The notes under the pieces: generated by a model
What the model was told of the DNA's origin: nothing
What the model saw: the letters and a program-made list of their open reading frames with translations, nothing else
Databases searched by the model: none
In this document: positions 11,284 through 22,650 of the stretch, one piece after another
How positions within the stretch are numbered: the first letter of the stretch is position 1
Layout: the number at the start of each line of letters is the position of its first letter
Translations under genes and position numbers: made by a program
Assembly (NCBI RefSeq): GCF_026914185.1
Contig: NC_070567.1
Coordinates: 6,040,001-6,104,000, forward strand
Direction: 5' to 3'
Source of the DNA: Puccinia triticina
Lineage: Eukaryota; Basidiomycota; Pucciniomycetes; Pucciniales; Pucciniaceae
DNA: 64,000 bases

Positions 11284-11893
11284 TGTGGTAGATGGAAAGG
11301 TTCCACTACATCAAAAATAAAAAAATTCTCTGTTTTCTTTTATTTACATAGTATTCATCAGGAATCATGGACTATGGCGCAAGGACGGGACTTGACAGGA
11401 CTAGAAGTTACATTCCAAGCTACATATACACCTCACCTCCTATTACAACCTCACGTTTACATACACAACCTAGCTGCTGGACAGCTACACATACTCATCT
11501 ACACTGCATAGTATGTACATGCAGTCTAAATTAGTGGATCTTCACAACTGACAGCTGCAGGTGACATCATAGAAGTACCACATTAAATCCCTCATGTTCT
11601 GACCAATCATAGTCACTCATTCAGTTTCCCTGCAGCTAAAATCCCTCTTACATGGCCTCCTTGTAGCTAAATTCCCTCACATTTGTCTATATAAGGAGCT
11701 CTCTTCCCCCCCTCAGTGGTCTTTTCCTTAGTTCATTACTCACCAATTACAGTCAACCCAACATTTACATAAAAAACCTTACATACATTTAACAACCTAC
11801 ATACATAACAACCCTTACAATAACAATATCAACAAATTATTCAGTGTCATCAACAAGCTCATCTTGAACCAACCAACCCTATCACTTCATTAA

Positions 11894-11926
<33 letters not shown>

Positions 11927-12015
11927 TCTGGTAGTATAGAAGGGCAGAGTTTGCACCTCCATCATCCCCTTCTCCATTCAGCAAAAGGTTCTCAGGAACA
12001 CTTTTGAGTCGTACA
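11284..12015 (+). repeat. Gypsy-1 3' LTR
   Basis: 732 bp, TG...CA, matching 1096-1827 with about three substitutions. It is followed by the target-site copy GCGG and then by copia pol. Confidence 0.95.
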
Positions 12016-14988
12016 GCGGTGGGCGCGGATGTGAATGGTGCAATTGGCGCAGGCACGGTTTTGGATTCTGGGGCGACCCACCACGTGAGCGGATCTTTTC
12101 ACTTATTCTCATCTCTTCGTCCTATTCAACCGCCCATCAAACTGAATCTGGCATCTTCCACAGGTTCAATGTTGGCGACGCACAGTGGTCACCTGAAGAT
12201 GGTCAATGGGGATGGTACCCTAACAATACCCCGGGTACTATTCAGCCCTGAAATGTTGGGCACCCTACTCAGCCTGGGACAACTCATTGACTCAGGTTTC
12301 CGGCCATTTTTCTTGCCTAACCACGACATCGTCTTAACCTCTTCCTTTGCTTCGATTACTGCCCACTACCACAATCGCACGTGGATTGTTCATCCCAACT
12401 CATTCAATTTCTTCCGTCCCAATGCATTCCAAGTATCCACTTGTTCTACTTCCAAAATTATCTCCCCGGCATACGAATGGCATTGCCGCCTAGGCCATGT
12501 GTCCAACAACATCGTAAAAGAATTTCTTCGCCGTTTTGTCCCGTCGTTCGACTTGAAGGCGTGGCAACCATTTTTGTGTGAAACATGCAAACAGACGAAA
12601 AGTGAACGCCGCCGTCAATCCCTACCGGAGGTTATTCCGCGCGAAAATCGACTGGATCTTCTTGTCACGGACGTCATGGGGCCCTTTGATCCTGACATAT
12701 CCGGCCATTGTTTTCTTCTCACTGTTTGTGATCATGTGACCACTTATTCTTTCGTATTCCCGATGAAATCCCAGACGGAGGTCCCTCATATTCTCATTGC
12801 ACTTGTCAAGAAAATAGTCTTGAATTTTGAAACGGCCCCAAAATTTATTCAATGCGACAACGCCAAGGAATACACCGTCCAACCACTATGTACTTATCTA
12901 GATTCTATTGGCAGCAAGTTAATTTTCACATCACCATACACTCCAGAACAAAACGGTGAAGCCAAGAGACTCAACAGAACCCTTGGCAACATTGCTAGAT
13001 CCACTCTCGCACACTCAGAACTCCCGTCAAAATTATGGTCTTACGCATATCAATGCGCGTGTTTTCTCGTGAACCGGATCTCAAACCAACGTTGCAAAAC
13101 CACACCTCTCAAGCTGTGGTCGGGCCGGTTCCCAGATGCGCAAACTTTCTATCCTTTCGGAGCTCGGGCGGCAGTTCATATCCCAAAGGAAAGACGCAGG
13201 AAACTGGACCAGAGGGGTTGGACAGGCTACCTGGTAGGGTACCAGGATGACGAGAGGGGCTGGTTTTTCTGGAACACAATATTGCAGAAGGTCGTTAACT
13301 CTGAGTGTGCAACGTTTCTTGACTTCCAGGGCAAACCTTTAATCCCTGTGCCATCTAATCTTGCTAACAACTCAATTGTTTGTAGAGTTCTGACCCTCGG
13401 ACAAGAACGTACCAAGGAGATATGCAAAGAGCAAGACAGTCAAGTAGACACTATTCAAGCCATATCCAATGCAGAGGTACCAACAACTCTGAAGGCGGCA
13501 CTCAAATCTCCAGCATCAGCCGAGTGGCGTGGAGCTTGCATGACAGAGTGGAAACAACTAGAAGAAATCAACACGTTTGAGGTAGAAGAGAAAGGTGATA
13601 AACATTTGATTGGCACACAATTTGTATTCGACATAAAACGGAACACAGATGGATCTATCAACAAACTCAAGGCTTGATTTGTGGTTCGTGGTTTCAAACA
13701 ACAAATTGGGAAAGATTTTTGGTCAACATTTGCGCCAACGGCTTCGCTATTGACTCTGCGAATTCTACTCAATTTGTCCATCAGGAACGGCTGGGTTATC
13801 AATTCCTTCGATATTACAGGCGCCTTTGTACATAGTCCAATCGACGAAACCATTTACGTTGACCCACCGCTTGCACTTTTTCCCCACCTCTCCGGCAAAG
13901 TTCTTCGGCTCAAGAAAGCACTCTACGGTACTTGCCAGGCCAGTTGTTGCTGGTGGAAACACTTCAAGGGCTTATTACACGGATGGGGCTTTGATTGTGA
14001 CGAGGTTGAGGAGTGTCTCTATCGGTACAGAAAGGGAGATTTGGTTATTATAGTCTGGATACATGTGGACGACGGGATTGTGTTTGGTAACCAACAATTG
14101 GACATTGACTTATTCCGGGGAAAGATGGAAGCAAGTCTCCGGGTGAAGTGGGACTCCAAACCTGAAAAACTAGTTGGTATCAAGCTCGACTATGAAGAAG
14201 ACTTGATTTTCCTTAGACAACATGTGCTAATTGACCAGCTAGGAAAAAAATACAGGGATGAAGTAAACCCAAATTTGATACCGGTACACACGCCACTACC
14301 TGGCAAGACTCTTACAACGTCTTGGGGGGAGCCAGTATCACCGACGTTATATCAATCACTCATTGGTTCCATTAACTACCTCGCACTGGGGACTCGTCCT
14401 GACATCAGTCATGCGGTGAACTACTTGGCTTGATTCAGTTCCAATCCAAATGATTCACACTGGAATTCCTTGTTGCATTTGGTTCAATATATCAGCGCGA
14501 CCAGATTGAAAAAACTTAGACTTCGTCCCGTTGGTGAACACTTGGACACCTGGGTAGACGCAAACTGGGGGGGAGAATTCCAGAGGTCAACTTCCGGTTT
14601 CATCATTACGCTGTTTGGCAGCCCGGTGGCTTGGGGATCACGTCGTCAGAAAGTGGTAGCCACATCAACATGTGCTGCGGAATTCATCTCGCTCGGCTCT
14701 TCGGTTGATTTTCTCCTGTTTCTCATTCCAATTCTACATTCTCTTGACATAAAACCTAAACTCAACATCAAGTGCAACAACCAAGCGGCAGTTCTTGTTT
14801 CCGATGACAACACTTCAAAAGGCCGCATGAAAAGTTTGGAGCGCAATTTCTTCTTTGTCAACGACGCAGTTAGGGAACACAACATCGAATTGCAATGGGT
14901 TGCAACATCAGACAACCTGGCAGATTTTTTCACCAAAACTCTCAGGGCAAATCTACATGCTATGGCGATGGGTAAAATATTTGGATAA
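12016..14988 (+). pseudogene. Ty1/copia pol (protease-integrase-RT-RNase H)
   Basis: Continuation of the copia element begun at position 3. Domains in order: aspartic protease (LDSGATHHVSG near 12060), GAG-pre-integrase zinc region (H..H, CETC near 12480-12600), integrase DDE core (TDVMGP, QCDNAKEY, PYTPEQNGEAKR), reverse transcriptase (FDITGAFVHSPI, LKKALYGT, HVDDG in place of YVDD) and RNase H (VDANWGGE, STCAAEFISLGSS) ending at 14988. This order is diagnostic for copia. The single frame is broken only by TGA at 13675-13677 and 14431-14433, both where the family normally has Arg. There are no frameshifts. Confidence 0.95.
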
Positions 14989-15099
14989 TTCAATTTTTCT
15001 TAATTTTTTTTTCTCCTTCAATTCTACGAGGCAATTTTTTTTCATCAATCTCTTTTTCTGTTTTCTTAAGTTTCTACGTGCTTGTATTTAGAGGCGTGG

Positions 15100-15440
15100 A
15101 GTTTGAGGGGGGATGTAGTGGAGTGCGGTGTACAAACTCCACAACTGGAGTACGGGGTAGTGATCAGGAGAGCGGGGAGGAGCAATACAACCTCAGAGAT
15201 TCTAGTCACGTCAGAAAAGAGTATGTGTTTGGCTGGGGCTGAGTATGTGTATACCTGGGAAAGTTGATGACAACTCTGTTTATGAAGCTTAGGGCAAAAA
15301 ACCCGTCAAAATAAGGGTTTTGGGCCCTAGCACTATAACTGTGCTGATGTAAACACTAGTAATGTAAATTGCTAAACTTGTTACGTGGTAATTTGGCCAC
15401 TACAAGGGTTTTAAACACTCTTTAAAAAGAGGAAGATTTA
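15100..15440 (+). repeat. Copia polypurine tract and 3' LTR
   Basis: The purine run GTTTGAGGGGGGA ends at 15113, and a TG-start LTR begins at 15114 (TGTAGTGGAGTGCGG). Assignment as LTR is supported by position after pol and by a diverged antisense copy at about 34925-35330, which shares the block around 15284-15440. The 3' boundary is not certain because a foldback element begins near 15440. Confidence 0.7.
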
Positions 15441-16395
15441 TTATGTAATTAATAATATATAATTATTAAGGGAATTGAAAAATCGACTCCCAGGAATTAA
15501 TAAACGGACTTACTTCGCGCACTGTGCAGTGCGCGAAGTTTGCAAATACTTCGCGCACTGCGCGTGAAGGGCGCAACTTTTTCAAATTATTTTTTGACCA
15601 ATCAATAGACAAGCTTATTATTGTCCTCTGTGAATTTATTTGGAGTTTTTTGAAGCTTCCTTGTATGCTTAAAAATCCCACCAATAAAAATAACAAGTAC
15701 AGCCATTTGGGGACCTGGAATTCATATTCCCACAGGCCAAAAAATCCAATTAATTTATTGAATCATATTAAACATGTATTTAAAAGTTTTAGAACTTTTT
15801 GGCCACTTTGTACAAGGACAAGGCTTTCAAAAACCAGTAACTGTTTCTCAAGATATGCCAAAATGCGCCAGTAAGTGGTGAACTTTCCTAATTTTTGAAA
15901 GCCTTATTCTTGCACAAAGTGGCCAAAAAATTCTAAAAAGTTTGAATTCATATGTATCATTATTCACTAAATTATTTGGATTTTTTGACTGGTGGGAATA
16001 TGAATTCCAGGTCCCCAAATGGCTGCACTTGTTTTTTTTATTGGTGGGATTTTTAAGCATACAAGGAAGCTTCAAAAAACTCCAAATAAATTCACAGAGG
16101 ACAATAATAAGCTTTTCTATTGATTGGTCAAAAAATAATTTGAAAAAGTTGCGCCCTTCACGCGCAGTGCGCGAAGTGTTTGCAAACTTCGCGCACTGCA
16201 CAGTGCGCGAAGAGCTTTTCGCAGTGCGCGAAGTAAGTCCGTTAATAAATCGACTCCCAAAAGTCGTTTAAGTCGCGCGGACCGTCTCGGGACGTCTCCC
16301 CTGGGTCCGCGCGACCTCGCGCGGCCCCAAAATCATTTTGGGAGTCGATTAATTAATTCCCCTCTCGAGGATGGGAGTCGATAAATTAATTTAAC
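15440..16395. mobile_element. Foldback/MITE-like element A with GGGAGTCG motifs
   Basis: The ends carry repeated TCGACTCCC or GGGAGTCGA motifs with AT-rich TTAAT spacers (15483, 16250, 16340, 16372). The middle is a GC-rich palindrome (GTCGCGCGGACC and its complement, about 16273-16312). The same organisation recurs at 25345-25765. A separate 741-bp palindrome is inserted in it at 15503. The same motif forms 21-bp arrays in the MULE gene introns nearby. Exact ends are uncertain. Confidence 0.6.
15503..16243. mobile_element. 741-bp palindromic element nested in foldback A
   Basis: Two arms of roughly 320 bp (about 15503-15835 and 15890-16243) are near-perfect inverted copies around a short centre. 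Each arm starts AACGGACTTACTTCGCGC and contains several CGCGCACTG/CAGTGCGCG mini-palindromes. AATA on both flanks is a candidate 4-bp target duplication. Open frames in both orientations here are a consequence of the palindrome, not genes. Confidence 0.75.
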
Positions 16396-16439
16396 AAAAA
16401 ATGACGGAATATACAAAAAAAATTATATCTTGTCACTGT

Positions 16440-17160
16440 TGTACCAAAACGCCCTAAAACCTTTACAGAAATATAAATACACTCTTTAGAGAATATTTTG
16501 AGCTTCACGGCATTAGTACTCCTCAGGGAGACCCTGTGTAGCCGGGGGCGTATTTGGCGGATTTCCTACTAAAGCAAACCCCCGAAACCTTATCTACAGT
16601 GCTCCAAATGGCCCCGAATTTTTTTGGCTATAGTTTTACACTCTTTAAAACATATGGTAAGCTTCAAGGAATTAGTACTCCTCAGGGAGACCCTGTGTAG
16701 CCGGGGGCGGATTTGGCGGATTTCCTACTAAGGCAAACCCCCGAAACCTTATCTACAGTGCTCCAAATGGCCCCAAATCGTTTTGGCTATAATTTTACAC
16801 TCTTTAAAACATATGGTAAGCTTCAAGGCATTAGCACTCCTCAGGGAGACCCTGTGTAGCCGGGGGCGGATTTCCTACTAAGGCAAACCCACGAAACCTT
16901 ATCTACGGTGCTCCAAATGGCCCCAAAATTTTTTATCTGTAAGATTACACTCTTTAAAACATATGGTAAGCTTCAAGGCATTAGTACTTCTCAGGAGGAC
17001 CCTTTGTAGCTGGGGGCGGATTTGGCGGATTTCCTACTAAGGCAAACCCCCAAAACCTTATCTACGGTGCTAATATTTTTCTGCCATAAGAATACACTCC
17101 GTAGAAAAAATCATAAGCTCCAAGGAGGTATTACACATCAGGCACACCTTCTATCAGCCG
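16440..17160 (+). repeat. Tandem repeat, about 159-bp unit, 4-5 copies
   Basis: Units beginning AGCTTCAAGGCATTAG start at 16501, 16660, 16819, 16969 and (diverged) about 17116. Each contains CTCAGGGAGACCCTGTGTAG and a GGGGGCGGATTTGG block. The third unit lacks 9 bp. No ORF spans the array. Confidence 0.85.
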
Positions 17161-17230
17161 TGGGTCAGCTACGCTAACCATAGCTGTCAGTGTAGCGCAG
17201 CGCTGTGCAAATGTGCTATTTTTTAGCGTA

Positions 17231-17338
17231 GTGTTAGTGCAATTGCGCAAATTGGCGCTCACGCTACGAGCACAGGGTGCAAAGCTATTCTAGGTCTTAG
17301 AGTAGCATTAGCGCAGATACGCGCAATTGCACTAACAC
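17231..17338. repeat. Inverted repeat, GTGTTAGTGCAATTGCGC arms
   Basis: An 18-20-bp arm at about 17231-17250 is repeated in inverted orientation at about 17313-17337, with GC-rich CGCGC stretches between and after. It could be a small MITE or a terminator-like structure. Nothing else was seen between 17160 and 17560. Confidence 0.5.
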
Positions 17339-17562
17339 CACAAAAGAGCGCGCGCTACGCTGCGCGAAAGCGCTTTTGGCGGCAAGAAAGACCTTTTTTT
17401 TTGCCAAAATAGCCTTAGCGCAAAAAGGAGCAAAGGAATAAACATTGTAAGAATGGAAAGTGATAAAATTTTTAATATTCATGTATGCATATGATGGGCA
17501 AAACCAAAAGACAACACAAACTAAAAATAATTAACTAAAAAAGATATAAAAATTGGATACAA

Positions 17563-20500
17563 CTAGTAACGTGTAACAGGTTGCAAGAGCTTCCGGCCTA
17601 CAGTACAATCAAAACAGACAGAAAACCTCTGCTCCCATCGCAGAGCATCAGGAGTAGCTTTGGGAGCCCAATCCTTACAAAGAAGCTGGGGAGCAGGAAA
17701 GAGGACGGCGGTTCGCATAACAAGGGGAACAAAATGATCGTTGACAAGAGCAATGAAGATGGGTGGGTTATTGTTTGGGGGGCAGAAATGTGGTAAGAAA
17801 GTCTGAGACCAGCCAGTGGAGAAGTAAAAAACCGCTGTCTCAAACGTGTTGGCCATCACATCACCCATTGTTGGAAAAGACATCCACTTACTCCTACCCA
17901 CGGGGCCTTGAGTTGCAGTAAGTCGGTTCACTACGCTGTCGATATTGTGAAAAAATTTGTGGTTGATATACCATTGACAGCGGTTCTTGAGTTCGTCAAT
18001 CATTTCTTCCCGGATCCGCATATAATCGCCCTGTCCACGTCCCAAAGCCCAAGCAACCGCTCGGAATCCACAGTGTCCATCCGCATCAACATTTAAGACC
18101 TTCAGGACACTTTGTTGAATTAAAATTGGAAGGGACAAAATGAACGAAGGAATTTCCGGAGGTTCTTGCTCAGCGGGGACTTCAGGAGCCGGTTCGACTG
18201 GCAGTGGAGGAGAGGTTACATCTGGCGTTGGAGGAGATGGAGATGGAGGGAGCCGGTGATCTTTCTTGATTGGGCGGAATTTCCTCTTGGGTACCGGTTG
18301 TTCTTCATCTTCAGAGACATCTTCCTGCTTTTTCGGTGGTGCGGGCTTTTGCTGGCGGGTTTTTGGCGGGGGCTGTTTTTCTAGAGGTTTCTTTGTTGGA
18401 AGCCGCGGCGATGGGTTGTCTAGAGGTTTTTTCTGGCGGGGGTGGGGATGATTCTGGCTCTTTTGGCGGGGCTGATTTGCTTTTGCGCGCGGGAAGTACC
18501 TTCTTCTTCAATGGTTCTTCTGCAACTGATTTTTTGATGGGGGGGCGTCCTCTCTTTGGTTTCTGATCTTCAATCATCTTTTCATCTTCTTTTTTCTTCG
18601 CGGCGGCCTTCTGTGGTTCAATCTTGGCTTTCTTGTTCTTCTGGACTTGTTTCTCTTCAATTTGTCGCTTTTTTTCGACATGTTCGAAGGCAGACGGGTC
18701 CCGGCGAGTTGTTTTGGGTTTGTTTGGCGCCCCTTTGGGTCTTCCGCGCGTTTTTTGGGCTTCAGTTGGCAGCTTGATGTCAATTACGGTCCCTGTGCCC
18801 TCAAGAATGCGGTTGATTGCGGCCAATTGAAGGTCAAGCTGGGCGGGGTTCATCGCAAGGAGTTTCTCTTTGATGGAGTCGATGGTTGAGAGGGCCTCTT
18901 CCTTTTTGTGTTTTGGGGTGGGGCGCATGCTCTAGATCAGAGGGAGGGACAGACAGTGAGAGTTAGCTCCAAAATATTCCCGACCCCCATGATTTTTCAC
19001 CCGACTCCCAGGATTAATTTCCCGACTCCCATAATTAAATTCCCGACTCCCAGAATTAAAAATCCGACTCCCAGAATTAAAATGACGACGCCCAAGGCAA
19101 ATGCGCGCTTCCGCGCGCCAAGACCGCAAATGACCAAAGAAGGAAAAAAGAGCGCAAGATTAAATAAGAAGCGTGGCTCACCTGAATATGCAATTGGGCA
19201 TGAAACAACCCAGGGCTAAGCCTCTCGCCCGCGGCCATGATTTCAGCAATTTGGTGCTTGCAAGGGATCCCCATGCGATCCGAATAATCACCATGGCACC
19301 GATCCTTTTCTCCAAGGTTTTTGGCTTCCAAGAAATTGTTGAAGGCCTTGCGGAGTGCGTAATTTGTGATAACGCCTCGGCAGTCGTGGAACAACTTGGG
19401 AAGGTAGCGCAGCGTTGTGATCTTCTGCTGATGGAATTTTGCAGCTATTTCGTGGAATTGAGACTCCAGAGCGTTACTGATGAGCGTAATGACTGAGGAA
19501 AAGCTGTGCTGGGGGCCGAGAAGATGAGACTTGATGAATGCATGGGCCGATTCCATTCGAGATGTTGTTCGGTTGTCAAAATGCGCCAAATTTCGAGTCC
19601 AACCGTTTGAATAATGCTCCGCAACAGGGAGCCAGGTTTCTGTGACGTATTTTTGGAAAGCTGGACCGTATTTTGTTGAGAATCGGTTGAAAGACGAGCA
19701 GAAATCAGCCTGAGTTCGCAATTTTACCAAATTTGACCAATAACCAAGCATTTCCTTCTCTTGAGCTTGATCCTTGATTAATTTTGAGGCTTTGGCGAGG
19801 AGATTCTTCTGGATATGCCACGCGCAGAGCATGAGATCGGCGTTGGGGAAGGTAGCATGGAGGGAGTTCATCAGCGCTTGTTCTTGATCAGTAAGGACGA
19901 CAGCCGGGAGAGGAATATTGTGGGATTGGAAGACCGCTAGCAAAGCTTTGAGAGCCCAATCGTAGAATATTTTGGTTTCCTCAGCCATGAAACAGAAAGC
20001 CACGCTGAAAGTCTTGTTCGCGCCGGTGATTCCTGACACATGCAGCAAGGGCATCCGGTATTTGTTTGTCTTGTACGTGCAATCAAGAAGGATGACGTGG
20101 TGGTAGGCCGTGAGCAATTCGACAGATTGTGCGTGACAAAAGAATAGCGCCTTGAGTGTGCCTTCATTGTTGACTTTTGTGTCCGTGGTGAAATCCGTGT
20201 TGCGTAAAGTTTGGTTGAGATGAGCCACGGGGCTGAGACCTTGGAGGAATTCTAGTTGAGCCTTCCTGCGGGCCGCGTAGATGGTACTGACAGTTGCTAG
20301 AATTTTTTCGTTGGGGTGAGTCTTCTTGAGTGCTTCTAGAATAGCTGCGGGTCTTAAGCCAGATTCACCAAGTTTCTTCATTTCTTTGTACAGTGACAGA
20401 GTCAGCTTTCTATTTGAAGTGTGGGCGGCAGCATACAAGGACGGCGGATGGTTGTGACACGGGTTCTTGATGGATAATTTCCAGACATTGGTCTTCTTCT

Positions 20501-21593
20501 GGAAGTAGGCCGCGGCGGCAAACGGGCAGTTGATTAATCTTGTTGATTCAGTCTTGGTGTGCGCTTCGCCAGGTTGTCTATTTTGATCTGGATGCCCGCC
20601 CCTAAAATTCAAAAAAATAGATGAATAATATCAGCCCACAGCTAAAGCCAATGGGAGTTGAAAAAAAATTGTGGGAGTTGGAAAATTAAACATGGGAGTT
20701 GGAAAATAAACTTTGGGAGTCGGGTAACAAAAAATGGGAGTCGGAAGATTAAAAATGGGAGTCGGGAAGTAAAAAACCGGAGTTGAGACAAAAATCGTGA
20801 AAAATTTGTAAGGTGAAGTTTTTTGCGGCAAAAGAAAGGTGCACACTGGCACAAGAGATCAAAAAATAACAAAAAAACTCACCTGTCACACTTCCAGGTC
20901 TTGCTTTTCCCCGCTACACTCCTCCTGGTAGCAATGCCATACCCGTGACGGACAGCGACATCTCTTAGCACAGCGGTTATCTCCTCCAGATTTGTGTAAT
21001 CACCAGCAGGAGGCACGGGAAATGTGTAACGGGGATCGCCGGTCTCCGGATCAACCTCAAATTCGTCTTCATTGAAATTCACCACAAATTGTGCCGCAGG
21101 ATCTTTGGCGTCTTCTTCTTCTGCATCCGTATGGTACTCCTCATTGTTGTCTCTCTTCTCAGTTTTCTCAGATATATCCTCAGAATTTTTTTGGGCTTTT
21201 TCTTTGTGATTTTTGATCTTTTTTTGGTTGATTTCTTCTTTTTCTTGATTTTTTTTTTGGTTTTTCTTCATTTTTCGCGGTTTTTTCATTTCTAGCAGGG
21301 GTTTCATCTAATGTAAAACTTTCACTAGTTTTTTCAAGGATATCTAAACAAGATTCTAACAATATTTCAGCTTTTAACTCATTATAAATTTGATCTTGAG
21401 TTTCTTCTTTCTCTTTGTTTTGATCATCATCTTCAGAGTCTTCTTTTTCTTCACTTTCTTTATCTTCATCGTCATTTTTTTGGGCTAGGAGTTCTTGGGT
21501 CAGTTTGAGCAGATCTGGGTCCAAGTTCGCGTCCGAGTGCGAGTGAGAGGCCGGGGAGGCTATTTCCGTGAGGGGGAGCGCGTTTTGCGACAT
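17563..21593 (-). CDS. MULE transposase with zinc-binding N-terminus, AT-hook-like region and OTU protease domain
   Basis: Proposed three-exon minus-strand gene: 21593-20883, 20601-19182 and 18931-17563. Exon 1 is acidic/Lys-rich and ends ...WKCDR. Spliced to exon 2 it forms a WRKY/GCM1-like zinc module (C..DRGG, NCPF, HNH). Exon 2 holds the MULE DDE core (LLDCTY, LTDQEQ with downstream CAWH, and E in SRMESAH) and a SWIM-like C/H cluster (RMGIPCKH). Exon 3 has a GRPKG AT-hook-like motif, a Lys/Pro linker and an OTU cysteine-protease domain (catalytic DGHCGFRA near 18077 and NDHFVPL near 17740). Splice sites GTGAGT/TTTTAG and GTGAGC/GATCTAG preserve frame. Exon 1 (between 21180 and 21307, near a T-tract) and exon 3 (about 18330-18450) each need one frame change, so it may be a pseudogene. 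Confidence 0.8.
18932..19181 (-). other. Intron 2 of the MULE-OTU gene, containing a 21-bp array
   Basis: The donor GTGAGC follows LHIQ and the acceptor CTAG precedes SMRPTPK, phase 0. Inside lie six units of exactly 21 bp (starts 18979, 19000, 19021, 19042, 19063, 19084) with core CCGACTCCC and an ATTAA spacer. Confidence 0.75.
20602..20882 (-). other. Intron 1 of the MULE-OTU gene, containing an inverted 21-bp array
   Basis: The donor GTGAGT at 20882 and acceptor TTTTAG at 20602 join KCDR to GGHPD. Inside lie seven GGGAGT units spaced 20-21 bp (20653, 20673, 20694, 20715, 20736, 20757, 20778). They have the same core as intron 2 but in the opposite orientation on the + strand. Confidence 0.75.
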
Positions 21594-21729
21594 TCTGAGC
21601 GTCTAGATCGTCTAGATAGGCGTGCGGTGAGCGTACGTTCGGGGGGATCAATCGATTGAGGCTAGTCGTCTCGTCTAGTCGGGTTGGCGGTTCGATCTGG
21701 GAGTCAGCGTGCACGGTTGTGGGTGCGCG

Positions 21730-21850
21730 AGATCCACGTCAACTCCCCCGGGATGGCTTTAGGGGGTCAACTCCCGCTTTGAAGCGGGGAATTAGTATTC
21801 CGACTCCCCGGTGGGGGGTCCGAAAAAATAATCTTGATTAATTAATCCAA
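21730..21850. repeat. GACTCCC-motif segment upstream of the MULE gene
   Basis: CAACTCCC occurs twice and CGACTCCCC once, beside GGAATTAGTATTCCGACTCC, which resembles the block at 25380-25400 in foldback B. It may be one end of the MULE; the other end would be near 15.4 or 16.4 kb. No terminal inverted repeat could be fixed. Confidence 0.4.
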
Positions 21851-22650
21851 GTTTAATAAATTCACAGAAACAAGCCAAGCAAGATCTAAGTTTTGGCATA
21901 AATTTTGCTAATTTACCATGCCAAGCCACTCAAAACTCCTTATGGGCCTGACACATCCACCTTTGACTCTCTCATACCCCCGAACACCATTGGTGCCATG
22001 GGTAGGCCCTCCAGCTTGTGCCACAGCAACAAGCAAAAAAGGACCGGCATTTTTTGTCTCAAGCAGGGGCCTAATCAAGCGAAGTAGGGGGCCTGCAGGG
22101 AGGGGCCGGGACGAAACCAGAACCCCTGGGGAAAAGTCGCTTCACCAGACCTACCCTCTATTTATGCCTCTCACAGGTTATTTCGGCCCACTACGCCTGC
22201 ATTCGACATCGCCACGCCAACAAACAACCCGCCTAGGTACAGTCAACTATCCCCTGGCAACCTTCACCGCGCCGCCGCCCAGTCCAGCACACCTAATCAA
22301 CCGCGCCCCCGCCACGTCTCCGCTGAATTGTGATAACAGTAACCTTGACCCTTCAGATATCCAGACGCCTCGTGCAGCTTCACCTCCCCTACAAGCCCAA
22401 CCCGGCAAACAGGAACCATCCGTGTAGTACAATTCAACAGGCGCCACAGTCCCTTCCCCTTTTTCTTCCACAGCATGCGGCTTGACTCGAAATTCTGACT
22501 ATTGACTTAGCCGCTCCAGCCCCCTTAATCCCCTTACCTTAACATCAGGCCTACACAGTGCTTGACAACGGAATTGCCTCCTTTGGGACCCTCGCCTCCG
22601 TGTTGATACCATAATATCGTCTCCGCGGCGCTGGTCAACTGATTGCTCTT
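21851..22650. other. No confident gene
   Basis: An open frame at 21918-22427 is Pro/Thr-rich and matches nothing I recognise. A weak tRNA-like antisense stretch lies near 22085-22150 but does not fold convincingly. Confidence 0.4.

Larger units (their letters stand above)
1096..12015 (+). mobile_element. Gypsy-1, full-length Ty3/gypsy LTR retrotransposon (10,920 bp)
   Basis: Two 732-bp direct repeats (1096-1827 and 11284-12015) differ at about three positions by eye and flank a gag-pro ORF, a pol ORF and a 2.7-kb 3' region holding an antisense ORF. A purine tract abuts the 3' LTR, and GCGG is duplicated outside. The near-identical LTRs imply a recent insertion. The only coding lesion seen is a TGA at 6537-6539 in pol. 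It is nested inside a copia element. The primer-binding site just after 1827 is not a standard TGG-start match, so the primer tRNA is unresolved. Confidence 0.95.

Noticed and set aside
15466..16271. Mirror-image ORFs on both strands
   Set aside because: Produced by the 741-bp palindrome; no domain and identical peptides in opposite directions.
18166..18890. Several + strand Gly/Phe/Trp-rich ORFs
   Set aside because: They are reverse-strand shadows of the Lys/Pro-rich AT-hook/OTU exon.
18979..19104. CRISPR-like array
   Set aside because: Units are 21-bp tandem repeats without unique spacers, inside an intron of a fungal transposase gene.
22085..22150. Antisense tRNA-like stretch
   Set aside because: A T-arm-like stretch is visible, but acceptor and anticodon arms do not pair; too degenerate to call.
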